Shown here: piece after piece, positions 17,271 through 26,174 of the stretch
Numbering within the stretch: position 1 is the first letter of the stretch
Layout of the letters: the number at the start of each line of letters is the position of its first letter
From: Planctomycetaceae bacterium
Lineage (GTDB): Bacteria > Planctomycetota > Planctomycetia > Pirellulales > Pirellulaceae
Reading direction: 5' to 3'
DNA length: 64,000 nucleotides
Assembly: GCA_020638995.1 (NCBI GenBank)
Contig: JACKHM010000005.1
Location: 744,001 to 808,000, forward strand
Position numbers and translations under genes: made by a program
The notes under the pieces: generated by a model
Seen by the model: only the letters and a program-made list of their open reading frames with translations
Told to the model about the DNA's origin: nothing
The model's database searches: none

Positions 17271-20063
17271 ATGCCCGATTCCTCTGCCACAGGCCAATCA
17301 GCGACCGCTGCGGACACAATACGATTTCTTCGCGCGTGCTACGAAGCTGATAACCGCGAGATGGCGGTGGCAAACTTGCTCAAGGACTCGATTCGCCACC
17401 TGACGTTCCTTGAAGGCGAAGAGTACTTGCTCGGCGACACACTCTTAAGAGTACCACTTGATCGAGATCAAGCTACGATCGCACAGAAAGAAGCACATCT
17501 CCACCAGCGAGAAAAGTCGTTGTTGTACTGTGTGTTTCCCATCGTCGGTCGACTTGCCGAAGGCGGATCTCGCACGAGGACGTTGTGTGCCCCCCTGCTC
17601 TTCTATCCGGCCACGCTGGTGATCGAGGAGCACGCGGCCTTTGCCAAAATCGACTTGAGCGGTCAACGCGTGAATGCGCCAATTCTCAACGAGATCCTTG
17701 CGCAGAGCGAAGACACCACAACCGAGCTAGAGAACTTGCTGAATGCCATCCCAAGGGCGCCGCTTCAACAAAGTGACGTGCAACTCTTAATTGCACTGCT
17801 GCACGACTCGATTCCGCACCTCGATGCTTGGGCCTTAGCCGAATACCCGCAGCTTCATTCGGAAAAGCAAGTTCGGCAAGCAATTGAGGCCACCTCGCAA
17901 ACTCCAAACCAATTCCTCTGTCTTCCAGCATGCGCCGTAGCGATTGTTCCAAATTCACCAGAATCTCGTGGCGTGTTGTTCGAGTTGGACGAAATAGGGC
18001 AGACGCAAGACTTGTCTACGCCGCTGAAGATTGCGATCGAGGGCGTAGATGCGGCGGGTGTGGAACGCATCGCTCCTCGTAAGCATGGCGTACCTACTGT
18101 TCTCAGCAAGCACCAACAGCAGGTTCTTCGCTCCGCGGCTGTGGCACCGCTGTCTTTGGTTGTCGGCCCACCGGGCACAGGCAAGTCGTACACGATCGCT
18201 GCGGCAGCAATCGATCACCTAAGCCGCGGTGAATCGGTTCTGATTGCCTGTCGCACACAGCAAGCTGTCGATGTCATAGGTAACATGATCGACAAGCTGA
18301 TGGGGCCCAATCAATGCGTGATCCGAGGTGCCGAAGGCCAGAACCAGCCGGCACTGAAAGAGTTTCTCGAACAGATACTGCAAGGCATTCGAACGCGAAT
18401 TCAACGGGACCAAGATCCCGGTGGACGTGGCACCGAACGGTCACATCGTGCGTTGGAGCAGATAGAGCGGAAGATCGCACAGCTGGAATCGAGAATTACC
18501 AGACAGATGCGTGACGAGCGACGCTGGGGCGAACTGACGCACTCCGTCGAAACAAATCTCGTTGCTCGTACTCTAAACCAGCTGAAACGTATCTGGCTTG
18601 AAGGCCGACTGGGAAAGCAGCCGCCCGTCTGGGAGCAAATCGAAAGTTATCAAGATTTGCTCCGTGAATCTGACGAACTTACTCGCGAGCTGTTAAAGCA
18701 AGGAATCGAAGATCGGATCGACGAGAGCCTAAAGACACATCGCCGCGATCTCACTATGTTCCTGAAGTCGTTGCGAACGCGCAGCAGCACACGACAGCAG
18801 GAATTATTTGCAGAAGTCGATCCACGTGTGCTATTCGGCGCTTTTCCGATTTGGCTGACTGCGATTTCTGAAGTATCCGGGATCATTCCGCTGCAACGAG
18901 AACTATTTGATGTCGCGATTATCGATGAAGCCACGCAGTGCGACATGGCAAGTTGTTTACCTGTTTTTCAACGGGCAAAGCGAGCGGTTGTCGTAGGCGA
19001 CCCTCAACAATTGCGTCACATTTCGTTCCTGTCCAATGAGCGTTTGCGAAGGCTTGGAGAGGAGTTTGGGCTGAGTAGTGCGCAACAGCAACGATTTCAT
19101 TATCGCGAGAAGAGTATTCTTGACTTGCTCAACGAGAGCATTACCACACAAGATCATGTCCACTTTCTCGACGAACATTTCCGCAGCATGCCGCAAATCA
19201 TCCGCTTCAGCAACAAACAGTTCTACCACGACTCGTTGTCCGTGATGCGGCTATCTCCTGAAACCGAAGCGGTTCAAAGTGTCGTTCCCATCTTTGTTCC
19301 CGACGGTTGTCGAACCGGCCGAATCAATGAAAACGAAGCCGCGGCGGTCGTCAATTCATTGATCCAGTTAGTCGACTCACAAGCAGATCTCGCGCCGCAG
19401 TCATGCCAATCTATTGGAGTGCTTTCGCCGTTTCGCGATCAAGTCGATTTGATCGCTACACAACTGGAGCTCCGCCTTCCTCTGGCCGCGTTCGAGCGGC
19501 ATCAACTGCGAATCGGCACAGCGCACGCGTTCCAGGGAGACGAGCGGGATGTCATGTACTTGTCGCTGGCAATCGATGCCGATTCGCACTCGGCTTCATT
19601 GCGATTTTTAGAGCATCCCAATCTGCTGAATGTTGCCGTGACGCGTGCTCGGCAGTTGCAGTACGTCTTTCATTCGATCCCGCTCGACCGATTGCCGGGC
19701 GACTCATTGCTACGGAAGTACCTCGACTCGGCCAGTGAACCGCTCGACAGCCCCCTTTCCCATCAGCAGCCCATTGGCGATCGTTTCATGCACGAAGTAA
19801 ACAGCGAGTTGACCAATTGCGGCTTTCGGATTTGGACCGAATACGCGTTGGCGGGACAATACATTGATTTGGTCGCCAGCCGCGCCGGCAAAACACTAGG
19901 AATCGACCTCATGGGATATCCTGGCCAGTATGGAAATGTGTTGGATCTCGAACGGTATCGGATTCTGCATCGAGCTGGATTTCCTTTGCTGCCGCTACCG
20001 TATTCGCGTTGGTCGAGAGACCATAATGAGTGTCTAGAGGCCATCGAACGACGCATTCGGTGA
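17271..20063 (+). CDS. Superfamily 1 (DNA2/NAM7-like) helicase with C-terminal nuclease-like domain
   Basis: 930 residues. Helicase motifs in order: Walker A VGPPGTGKSYT (~residue 300), Walker B VAIIDEATQCD (~550), VVVGDPQQLRH (~575), motif V HAFQGDERDV (~750) and motif VI NVAVTRAR (~787). This is the Upf1/Dna2-like layout, with a helical insertion rich in Gln/Glu/Arg between motifs I and II. The final ~90 residues have an NSELTNCGF...YIDLVASRAGKTLGIDLMG arrangement like DUF559/Vsr-type PD-(D/E)xK ends, but the expected IE-x-D is IDLM, so activity is uncertain. The first ~270 residues are unassigned. It is a single gene. It could act in DNA or RNA repair or in defence; the sequence does not decide. 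Confidence 0.83.
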   Translation: MPDSSATGQSATAADTIRFLRACYEADNREMAVANLLKDSIRHLTFLEGEEYLLGDTLLRVPLDRDQATIAQKEAHLHQREKSLLYCVFPIVGRLAEGGSRTRTLCAPLLFYPATLVIEEHAAFAKIDLSGQRVNAPILNEILAQSEDTTTELENLLNAIPRAPLQQSDVQLLIALLHDSIPHLDAWALAEYPQLHSEKQVRQAIEATSQTPNQFLCLPACAVAIVPNSPESRGVLFELDEIGQTQDLSTPLKIAIEGVDAAGVERIAPRKHGVPTVLSKHQQQVLRSAAVAPLSLVVGPPGTGKSYTIAAAAIDHLSRGESVLIACRTQQAVDVIGNMIDKLMGPNQCVIRGAEGQNQPALKEFLEQILQGIRTRIQRDQDPGGRGTERSHRALEQIERKIAQLESRITRQMRDERRWGELTHSVETNLVARTLNQLKRIWLEGRLGKQPPVWEQIESYQDLLRESDELTRELLKQGIEDRIDESLKTHRRDLTMFLKSLRTRSSTRQQELFAEVDPRVLFGAFPIWLTAISEVSGIIPLQRELFDVAIIDEATQCDMASCLPVFQRAKRAVVVGDPQQLRHISFLSNERLRRLGEEFGLSSAQQQRFHYREKSILDLLNESITTQDHVHFLDEHFRSMPQIIRFSNKQFYHDSLSVMRLSPETEAVQSVVPIFVPDGCRTGRINENEAAAVVNSLIQLVDSQADLAPQSCQSIGVLSPFRDQVDLIATQLELRLPLAAFERHQLRIGTAHAFQGDERDVMYLSLAIDADSHSASLRFLEHPNLLNVAVTRARQLQYVFHSIPLDRLPGDSLLRKYLDSASEPLDSPLSHQQPIGDRFMHEVNSELTNCGFRIWTEYALAGQYIDLVASRAGKTLGIDLMGYPGQYGNVLDLERYRILHRAGFPLLPLPYSRWSRDHNECLEAIERRIR

Positions 20064-20109
20064 GCTGACACACAGTTTTGTCGGTCGATTTCTCGTACAT
20101 GCCATCTCG

Positions 20110-20138
20110 TTGTCCGGATTGTATTCCCGGGATATTAT
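20110..20138 (+). promoter_or_regulatory. Candidate promoter of the surE operon
   Basis: TTGTCC (20110-20115), a 17-bp spacer and TATTAT (20133-20138) lie 54 bp before the surE start. Good spacing and a near-consensus -10 box support the call. Confidence 0.55.
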
Positions 20139-20191
20139 GAGGGCCTGATTTGAGGGACCTACTGTGCCGGCATAAGGAAGATTTCGGTATC

Positions 20192-20956
20192 GTGCAGATC
20201 TTGTTGACAAACGACGATGGCATCTATGCTCCCGGGCTGGCTGCGATGGAACGCGAACTCCAATCGCTTGGCAGCGTCAGCGTCGTGGCACCAGCCACCG
20301 AACAAAGTGGTGTCGGGCACTCCATCACCTTTCTAAGCCCGCTGATTTGTAAAGAGGTCTACGACGGTGATCGACGACGAGGATGGGCAGTCGAAGGAAG
20401 TCCTGCGGATAGTGTGAAAATTGGAATCTCCGAGCTTCTTCCTCACCGCCCCGATGTCATCGTCAGCGGCATCAATGGGGGACTGAACGCAGGGATCAAC
20501 GTATTGTATTCCGGCACGGTAGCGGCCGCCATTGAAGGCGCTTTTTTCGGTATCACGAGCATCGCTGTATCGCTGGAGTTCGATGAGCACGCCCAATTCG
20601 CGAAGGCCGCGCGGCTTGCTCGCGAAATCATCGCGCAGATTCTGGCCGCGAAGAGCGCCGAGCCACAGCTATACAACTTGAATATCCCGACCTCTGCGAT
20701 CGACAACCCGCGAGGTCTGCGCGTCGTCCCGATGGGCGTTGACCGCTATGGTGAGCATTACATCAAGCGCAAAGACCCGAAGGGGCGAACCTACTATTGG
20801 GCGACCAATGAACCGCCTCCCCAGCCCGGCGACCATGAGACCGACCTCACTGCATTAGCCAGAGGATTCGTCACGCTGACTCCGCTACAATACGACATGA
20901 CACAACACCCGGTCTTGGCCGAGATGCAAGGCTGGAACTTGACTCTTCCACAATAA
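20192..20956 (+). CDS. surE: 5'/3'-nucleotidase SurE
   Basis: 254 residues from the GTG at 20192, which yields the invariant start MQILLTNDDGIYAPG with its metal-binding Asp pair. Other metal or phosphate residues sit in SGVGHSITF, SGINGGLNAGINVLYSGTVAAA and the conserved ATNEPP region. SurE dephosphorylates nucleoside monophosphates and is usually linked to stress survival. AAGGAAG lies ~12 bp upstream. A candidate promoter precedes it and a lipoprotein gene follows after 11 bp. Confidence 0.94.
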   Translation: MQILLTNDDGIYAPGLAAMERELQSLGSVSVVAPATEQSGVGHSITFLSPLICKEVYDGDRRRGWAVEGSPADSVKIGISELLPHRPDVIVSGINGGLNAGINVLYSGTVAAAIEGAFFGITSIAVSLEFDEHAQFAKAARLAREIIAQILAAKSAEPQLYNLNIPTSAIDNPRGLRVVPMGVDRYGEHYIKRKDPKGRTYYWATNEPPPQPGDHETDLTALARGFVTLTPLQYDMTQHPVLAEMQGWNLTLPQ

Positions 20957-20967
20957 GGACGTTGGAT

Positions 20968-21426
20968 ATGCGATACCAAGCTTTGACATTCGTTTTGCTG
21001 ACAGGAGTACTGGCCGGTTGCGTGCCGGCTCCGCAATCAGCGTCCAAGCCCGCGGCCGCCCCGGCTTCCCCTGCGGCAGACTCGCCCGCTGCACCAGCCG
21101 AAGCTGCGAGCACACCGACGGAACGAGTTGTCGCCGAAGCGGGCGTTGGCAAGAAGGGGCAAAGCTTAAAAGACGATACCGGCATCGTTGTTGAACCCGT
21201 GAAACAACTGATAAAGTTTGAACAGAAAGCCGTGTTCGATCTTCAGATCAAGCCGGCGCTAGAGTTCTACAAAGCTTCAAACGGCTCCTACCCCAAGACG
21301 AATGAAGAGTTCATGACGCAGATTATTAAAGCGAATGGTATCGAGTTGCCCGCGCTTCCTGAGGGTCAGACGTATGTGTTCGACCCCGAACAAGGCCAAT
21401 TGATGGTCGAACGACCACAACAATAA
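20968..21426 (+). CDS. Putative lipoprotein, Ala/Pro-rich linker, conserved C-terminal domain
   Basis: 152 residues. The ATG at 20968 is chosen because AAGGA (20955-20959) lies 8 bp upstream. The signal sequence ends in the lipobox LAGC (Cys ~18), so the protein is lipid-anchored, followed by an Ala/Pro-rich linker to ~residue 55. The C-terminal ~80 residues (IKPALEFYKASNGSYPKTNEE, then LPEGQTYVFDPEQGQL) resemble the small folded part of type II pseudopilin-like proteins without the helix, but I cannot assign a family. It is probably cotranscribed with surE. Confidence 0.75.
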   Translation: MRYQALTFVLLTGVLAGCVPAPQSASKPAAAPASPAADSPAAPAEAASTPTERVVAEAGVGKKGQSLKDDTGIVVEPVKQLIKFEQKAVFDLQIKPALEFYKASNGSYPKTNEEFMTQIIKANGIELPALPEGQTYVFDPEQGQLMVERPQQ

Positions 21427-21460
21427 ACAGCTCGAATTTGTTCGGCGACCGCCGAAGTGG

Positions 21461-21510
21461 TCATCACTCTCCGAGTGATGAGCCCGTGTCCGTCGGAGAG
21501 TGACGGCAAC
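21461..21510. repeat. REP-like inverted pair, copy 1
   Basis: TCATCACTCTCCGAGTGATG (from 21461) is a near-perfect palindrome and is followed by GTCGGAGAGTGACGGCAAC (21492-21510), the same core in the opposite orientation. The second copy is at 53444-53510. The site lies between a lipoprotein stop and the next gene, in a 353-bp gap otherwise empty of signals I recognise. Confidence 0.65.
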
Positions 21511-21779
21511 ATTGGGTCGCCGACGTTGCGATTTCGCAACATCTGAATCATCAGCAAGACAGCACGTGATCGTCGCGAGAATCTCTTGCAATGTCGTAAG
21601 TGTTTTACTAGCCGGCACTCAGGGCGATAAAGCCAACTCGTTTCGTGTCGTGGCATTGGGTTTGCTTCTACGCTGGAGGCATGATGATTTTCATCATCAA
21701 CCAGCGCTCCGCTCTGACGATGACTCGCTTTGTGCGACATTTCCTTTCGACGGCGGAGGAATCAATTGAGGCATTCGCG

Positions 21780-22406
21780 ATGAACAAGCAACTTGCCGTG
21801 ATGTTTTCGATGTTCGCATTGTGCAACGCGGCCCGAGTCAACGCAGCCGATTGGATCACGCAGCCTTCGTACTACACTCACGATCCCATGTCCGGCGAGC
21901 GAGTGACGCAGTACACACCGATCGGGCCGTTCTACTCCTATGCTCAGCCAAGCTACACCAGCAGCGGTTATCGCAACACACGCAGCAGCATCCAAGTCGG
22001 CACGAGCGCCGATCACTATCACACGACCCAGCAGTGGGGTGCGCCGGTGCAGCCGTACGGCGAATGGCGGTTCCCATACCGGCCCTACTCCGTGCCGTAC
22101 GGAGCGTGGGGACCACAATACTATGGTGGCATTCCGTATGGATACGGACGACCGCTAAACGGTTTAGGGCTAGGCTACGGCGGTGGCTTGCCCGGGGGTG
22201 GGCTTCCAGGAGGCGGTGCGGGTGGGCCTGGGCAAGGCAATTTACAACCCCCAATTTTTTCGGGACCGAATCCTTTGCAACCTGGCTATAGCAGCGAGCA
22301 ACAACTGCTAGACGGTCGATACCCGCCAGCCGACCAGCTAAGTCCATTCGAGCGTAAACAGCTGTTCGACCACTATTACCCACCGCGCCCGGATTTCGAG
22401 GACTAG
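21780..22406 (+). CDS. Secreted Gly/Tyr/Pro-rich hypothetical protein
   Basis: 208 residues from the ATG at 21780, giving a signal peptide cleaved near RVNAADW; GAGG lies 8 bp upstream. The mature chain is dominated by Tyr, Gly and Pro, with YGAWGPQYYGGIPYGYG and a stretch of Gly-Gly-Leu-Pro repeats (LPGGGLPGGG). It ends in a polar segment LSPFERKQLFDHYYPPRP. No Cys pair and no catalytic motif are seen. It is probably an exported structural or adhesive protein; the function is not known. Confidence 0.7.
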   Translation: MNKQLAVMFSMFALCNAARVNAADWITQPSYYTHDPMSGERVTQYTPIGPFYSYAQPSYTSSGYRNTRSSIQVGTSADHYHTTQQWGAPVQPYGEWRFPYRPYSVPYGAWGPQYYGGIPYGYGRPLNGLGLGYGGGLPGGGLPGGGAGGPGQGNLQPPIFSGPNPLQPGYSSEQQLLDGRYPPADQLSPFERKQLFDHYYPPRPDFED

Positions 22407-22757
22407 GACACGATTAAGGCAGGAGTTCGGAGGTGTCGAAGCGGACTAGAACTCGGATTCGTATCGACGGACGAATCGGTGCGTCCAAGATGCCTCCATT
22501 GCGTATTGCGTTATCAGGTCGCGTACAGAGTGTGTCCTCGGATTGTCTGGAACCGTGGGTAGATGCCAACAGGGTTAGTAGGAAGTCCTTCGTGCGCTCA
22601 GCCCGTACAGCAACCAACTCATCACATGATCGCGGCGCTCGAGAAGAGCAATTGTCGACCAGCGCGTTTGGTGGGCATCGCAAAGCGGTCCGTGGACATG
22701 CCCTCCTTGTGCACGACCGGGATAACAACATGAACTCCGGCAAACTACATTTATCAA

Positions 22758-22937
22758 TGTGTGAAGTGGCCCCCCGAAAACTGGAACAGGCAATAAGGGG
22801 TAAAATCGGGAAGATTTTATTTCACCAGGAGGGTCCTAGAGATGTCAGGCAAGCGACGTGTTTTGGGCGGCGCGTTCAAGGCGAAAGTGGCTTTGGTTGC
22901 GATTCGTGGGGAACATTGCCGCAAACAACACCTATGA
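22758..22937 (+). mobile_element. Left-end remnant of an IS3-family insertion sequence
   Basis: TGTGAAGTGGCCCCCCGAAA at 22758 resembles an IS3-family terminal inverted repeat and is followed by a short leader, AGGAGGG (22827-22833) and the first codons of a transposase OrfA. No right end or downstream transposase part is present, so only about 180 bp survive. The remainder of the 22407-22978 gap shows no gene. Confidence 0.65.
22842..22937 (+). pseudogene. IS3-family OrfA fragment
   Basis: Begins MSGKRRVLGGAFKAKVALVA, then IRGE, which matches the N-terminus of IS3-type OrfA helix-turn-helix proteins. After about 24 codons the match ends, and an unrelated tail of seven codons leads to a TGA. 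It is truncated and inactive. Confidence 0.65.
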
Positions 22938-22978
22938 CTTACGGAGAGAATTCGTAAAGCCACACCATCAGCGGGGTG

Positions 22979-24103
22979 CTATTTCAGGACCGGAAGTCGA
23001 ACGCGGCGTTTGTTTGATGTGTTTGACGTGTTGTTTTCGGACGCACCATCGCAGGTTGGATTCGTCAGGTTGGCGCGGTTGCTCGGAGTTCCCTGAAAAC
23101 CCAATTGCCATTGCACAGTTTGTAGAAACCCCCGCCAACTACCAAACGTCGCGGCGACGGCGCTTGGTTCGTAGCCGCAATGCACCATGCAATCTTGGCA
23201 CTTCTCATTGCCACTCGCGCGCCCATACTCTTGCCACGCCGTTGTCTCCATCAGTTCGCGAAAAGACTTGCAATAACCTTCATCGATCAAGTAGCAAGGC
23301 CTTTGCCAACCGAACAGGTTGTAAGTCGGATTGCCCCAGGGAGTACACTCCAAGTGGAAGTCGCCTTGCAAATACTTGAGGAAGAGCGGTGTTTGGTTGA
23401 ACCGCCAGCGGCGTTTGCCAGGGAGGAGAATTTGGCGGAACAGATCAATCGTCTGCTGACGAGCTAGGAAGTGATCCTGGTCGGGCGCTTTTGAATAGCT
23501 GTAGCCCGGCGAGACCATCATTCCCTCGACGCCCAACGCCATCATCTCGTCAAAAAAGCCGCGAATGCGCGCGGGATCGACACCCGCGTAGAGCGTCGTG
23601 TTTGTCGTGACCCGGAAACCATGATGCTTTGCTGCGGTGATTGCTCGCGCCGCAACATCATAAACCCCGTCGCGGCATACCGCGTGGTCGTGCTCCTCCC
23701 GAGGTCCGTCCATGTGGACGGAAAATGCCAGGTATTTGGAGGGAGTGAATTTGTCGAGTGACTCTTCTAACTTCAACGCATTCGTACACAGGTAGATGTA
23801 CTTCTTGCGAGCCACCAAGCCAGCCACGATTTCGGCGATACGGGAATGCATGAGCGGCTCGCCACCTGGGATCGACACAATCGGAGCTTCGCACTCGTCG
23901 ACCGCTTGGAAACATGCTCCCGGCGAGAGCTCGTCTCTTAACACGTTGGTAGGTTGTTGAATCTTGCCGCATCCCGCGCAAGCTAGATTACAGCGAAACA
24001 ACGGCTCCAACATCAATACAAGTGGGTAGCGTTTGACGCCCCGCAACTTCTTGCCAAGCACGTAGGCTGCGACGGTCCACATCTGCGAAATCGGTACGGA
24101 CAT
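22979..24103 (-). CDS. hpnH: Adenosyl-hopene transferase HpnH, radical SAM
   Basis: 374 residues. HpnH adds adenosine to diploptene as the first step of hopanoid side-chain extension. The radical-SAM cluster motif is CNLACAGC (CxxxCxxC), with SIPGGEPLMH as the SAM region. The C-terminus has the Cys-rich GNEKCQDCMVHCGYEPSA typical of HpnH. The ATG at 24103 (MSVPISQMWTVAAYVLG) is preferred; the longer frame would overlap shc by more than 300 bp. It starts 8 bp after the shc stop, so the two are cotranscribed. The last ~25 residues are Asn/Arg-rich and variable. Confidence 0.93.
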   Translation of the reverse strand: MSVPISQMWTVAAYVLGKKLRGVKRYPLVLMLEPLFRCNLACAGCGKIQQPTNVLRDELSPGACFQAVDECEAPIVSIPGGEPLMHSRIAEIVAGLVARKKYIYLCTNALKLEESLDKFTPSKYLAFSVHMDGPREEHDHAVCRDGVYDVAARAITAAKHHGFRVTTNTTLYAGVDPARIRGFFDEMMALGVEGMMVSPGYSYSKAPDQDHFLARQQTIDLFRQILLPGKRRWRFNQTPLFLKYLQGDFHLECTPWGNPTYNLFGWQRPCYLIDEGYCKSFRELMETTAWQEYGRASGNEKCQDCMVHCGYEPSAVAATFGSWRGFLQTVQWQLGFQGTPSNRANLTNPTCDGASENNTSNTSNKRRVRLPVLK

Positions 24104-24111
24104 GGTTGAGA

Positions 24112-26100
24112 CTAGAGAATAGAGCCTAAAGATTGTTTCCAGCGGGTGAGCGCTAGCAACGGAAAGTACATGGGATACATGTGGTAGCGAAGATAAAACA
24201 CTCGCGGAAATCCGGTACCGGTAAACTCGGTTTCTGTCCAGGAACCGTCGTCTTGCTGGTGATCGGCAAGGAACTGCATACCCCGCCGGACCGCAGGATG
24301 ATCCTCCAATCCTGCATCGATCAAACCGAGCAGCGCCCATGCTGTTTGTGATGCCGTTACGGGACCCTGGCCTTTTAGTTCTGCATGATCGTAGGACCGA
24401 GCTGTTTCGCCCCAACCGCCGCAAGACTGTTGATGGTCAAGCAGCCATTGCACGCCGCGGTCGATCATCGGATCTTGAGACGGCACTCTGATTCGCGCCA
24501 AACCCGAAATGACTTGCCACGTGCCATAGATATAATTAACGCCCCATCTACCAAACCAACTACCGTCACCCTCCTGAGTTCTGCGTAAATAGGCCACGGC
24601 GCGGTCGACGGCAGCGTGTCCGATTCCAAGATCGAACTGTGACAACGCTTCCAACACACGTGCCGTGATGTCAGGTGTGCTCGGGTCGATCATCGCATTG
24701 TGATCAGCAAACGGAACGTGGCAGAGGCATTCCAAGTCGTTGTCTTTGTCGAACGCTCCCCAGCCGCCGTCACGATTCTGCATCGCGAGAATCCACTGTA
24801 CCGCTCGTTCACAGGCAGCGTCGATCCGCTCACGGCGCGACTTCGTACAAATGTCGCGCGTCTCACGCAGGCCCATCATGACCATGATCGTATCGTCGAC
24901 ATCCGGATAGAAGGCATTCGCGTATTCAAAGAACCACCCGGCGGGGGCGGCGTTAACATTGGCACGCCAGTCGCCGGATTGCCGGGTCTCTTTGTCGAGC
25001 AGCCAGTCGACACATTTCGTCAAAACTTCCGTCGAAGCTGTCTTGTTTGCGGCCAGAGCGCGAAGCGTGATTGCCGTGTCCCAAACCGGCGATTTGCATG
25101 GTTGCAGTCTCACGGTCGTGTCATCTTCGATGATTAGTGCCTTCAACTGCTGAAGACACTCACTCACTTCATCGCTGTCGACAGAGTAGCCCAAGCAACG
25201 CAAGGCAACGACGCTCCAAATGATCGGGGGGAAGATCGCACCAAGTCCATCGCTCGCCTTGAACCTCTCCAATATCCACGATTCGGCAGCACGGATCGCA
25301 CGTCCGCGCAACGGCCTGACTCCCCATCGATCCGCCAGCTTCAACGTCCCGTCAATGGTGCGAAAAAACTGGCGCCAAGCCGTCGCCGCTAGACCCGACT
25401 GCTTGCCCGGACTCGACAACGGCGGCCAGTTTCGAGGCTCGCGAAGAAACAACTCGTGAATACCAAATTGAGAATCCAATTTTCGCGAGGGTTTCTGCGC
25501 CCAGACGATCGCTAGTGGCACGAAGATCGTCCGAGACCAAGCGCTGATCCGGTAGATGTTGACCGGCGACCAATTGGGCAGTAACACCATCTCCGGTGGT
25601 ACTGCGGGGCATTGGTCGAAGGGAATCTGTCCGAGCAGCGCAAAGTAGAATCGTGTAAAGCTGTTGACGGCGTCGGCTCCACCGTGCTCTCGAATGACCG
25701 AACGAGCGCGCCGCATGTAGTCAGCTTCTGGATCGTGACCGGTCAACTTCAGTGCGAAGTAGGCTTTCACGCTGACGCTGATATCCAGATCGCCGCCGGG
25801 AAACAGCGACCATCCTCCGTTTACCTGTTGCTTTGAGCGGATGTACCGTGCGGCCTTGCACGCGATTTCTGAACCTTCTTCGCCGAGCCAAGCGAGTAGC
25901 AAGATGTACTCACTCTCGAGTATCGTGTCGCCCTCAAGTTCGGCACACCAGTGCCCATCAGAATGCTGTCGGTCCGTAAACCAGTCGGTGGCGCGAGCGA
26001 CCGCTCGCTCGACCGATGCAATCAGATCGGTGTAGACCGGGCGACTGGCGGGGCCGGTTTGTTCACTAGCGATCTGGTCACACGTTCCTTGTTCGTTCAT
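24112..26100 (-). CDS. shc: Squalene-hopene cyclase
   Basis: 662 residues, normal length. The protein cyclises squalene to hopene and diplopterol at the membrane face. The catalytic DxDD motif is in YPDVDDTIMVMMG (about residue 405). QW repeats are seen as GHWCAELEGD, QVNGGWSLFPGGD, NRDGGWGAFDKD, EGDGSWFGRWG and DDGSWTETEF. Two ATGs (26109, 26100) lie close together; the second fits the AAGGA better and is used. hpnH follows after 8 bp. A GT-C membrane protein gene lies 74 bp upstream on the same strand. Confidence 0.95.
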   Translation of the reverse strand: MNEQGTCDQIASEQTGPASRPVYTDLIASVERAVARATDWFTDRQHSDGHWCAELEGDTILESEYILLLAWLGEEGSEIACKAARYIRSKQQVNGGWSLFPGGDLDISVSVKAYFALKLTGHDPEADYMRRARSVIREHGGADAVNSFTRFYFALLGQIPFDQCPAVPPEMVLLPNWSPVNIYRISAWSRTIFVPLAIVWAQKPSRKLDSQFGIHELFLREPRNWPPLSSPGKQSGLAATAWRQFFRTIDGTLKLADRWGVRPLRGRAIRAAESWILERFKASDGLGAIFPPIIWSVVALRCLGYSVDSDEVSECLQQLKALIIEDDTTVRLQPCKSPVWDTAITLRALAANKTASTEVLTKCVDWLLDKETRQSGDWRANVNAAPAGWFFEYANAFYPDVDDTIMVMMGLRETRDICTKSRRERIDAACERAVQWILAMQNRDGGWGAFDKDNDLECLCHVPFADHNAMIDPSTPDITARVLEALSQFDLGIGHAAVDRAVAYLRRTQEGDGSWFGRWGVNYIYGTWQVISGLARIRVPSQDPMIDRGVQWLLDHQQSCGGWGETARSYDHAELKGQGPVTASQTAWALLGLIDAGLEDHPAVRRGMQFLADHQQDDGSWTETEFTGTGFPRVFYLRYHMYPMYFPLLALTRWKQSLGSIL

Positions 26101-26174
26101 CGTCACCATCCTTGATGCTATCGATTACGTGTCAGCAGCGTAAGTGATCGCCCGGTGATCGGCAAGAGCCAGAT

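Noticed and set aside
16884..17297. 137-codon open frame (minus strand) with a CPLCGK zinc-ribbon-like segment at the guaA start
   Set aside because: It runs into the well-supported guaA coding region in another frame and beyond the Cys pair shows no domain; the rest is Arg/Gly-heavy shadow translation. A very short real gene upstream of guaA cannot be excluded but is not supported.
20150..20191. Upstream extension of surE to a TTG at 20150
   Set aside because: The family begins at QILLTNDDG; the extension is not conserved-looking and the GTG at 20192 fits.
22433..22957. 174-codon plus-strand frame spanning the IS3 remnant
   Set aside because: It is out of frame with the recognisable OrfA start, carries no domain and overlaps the IS end.
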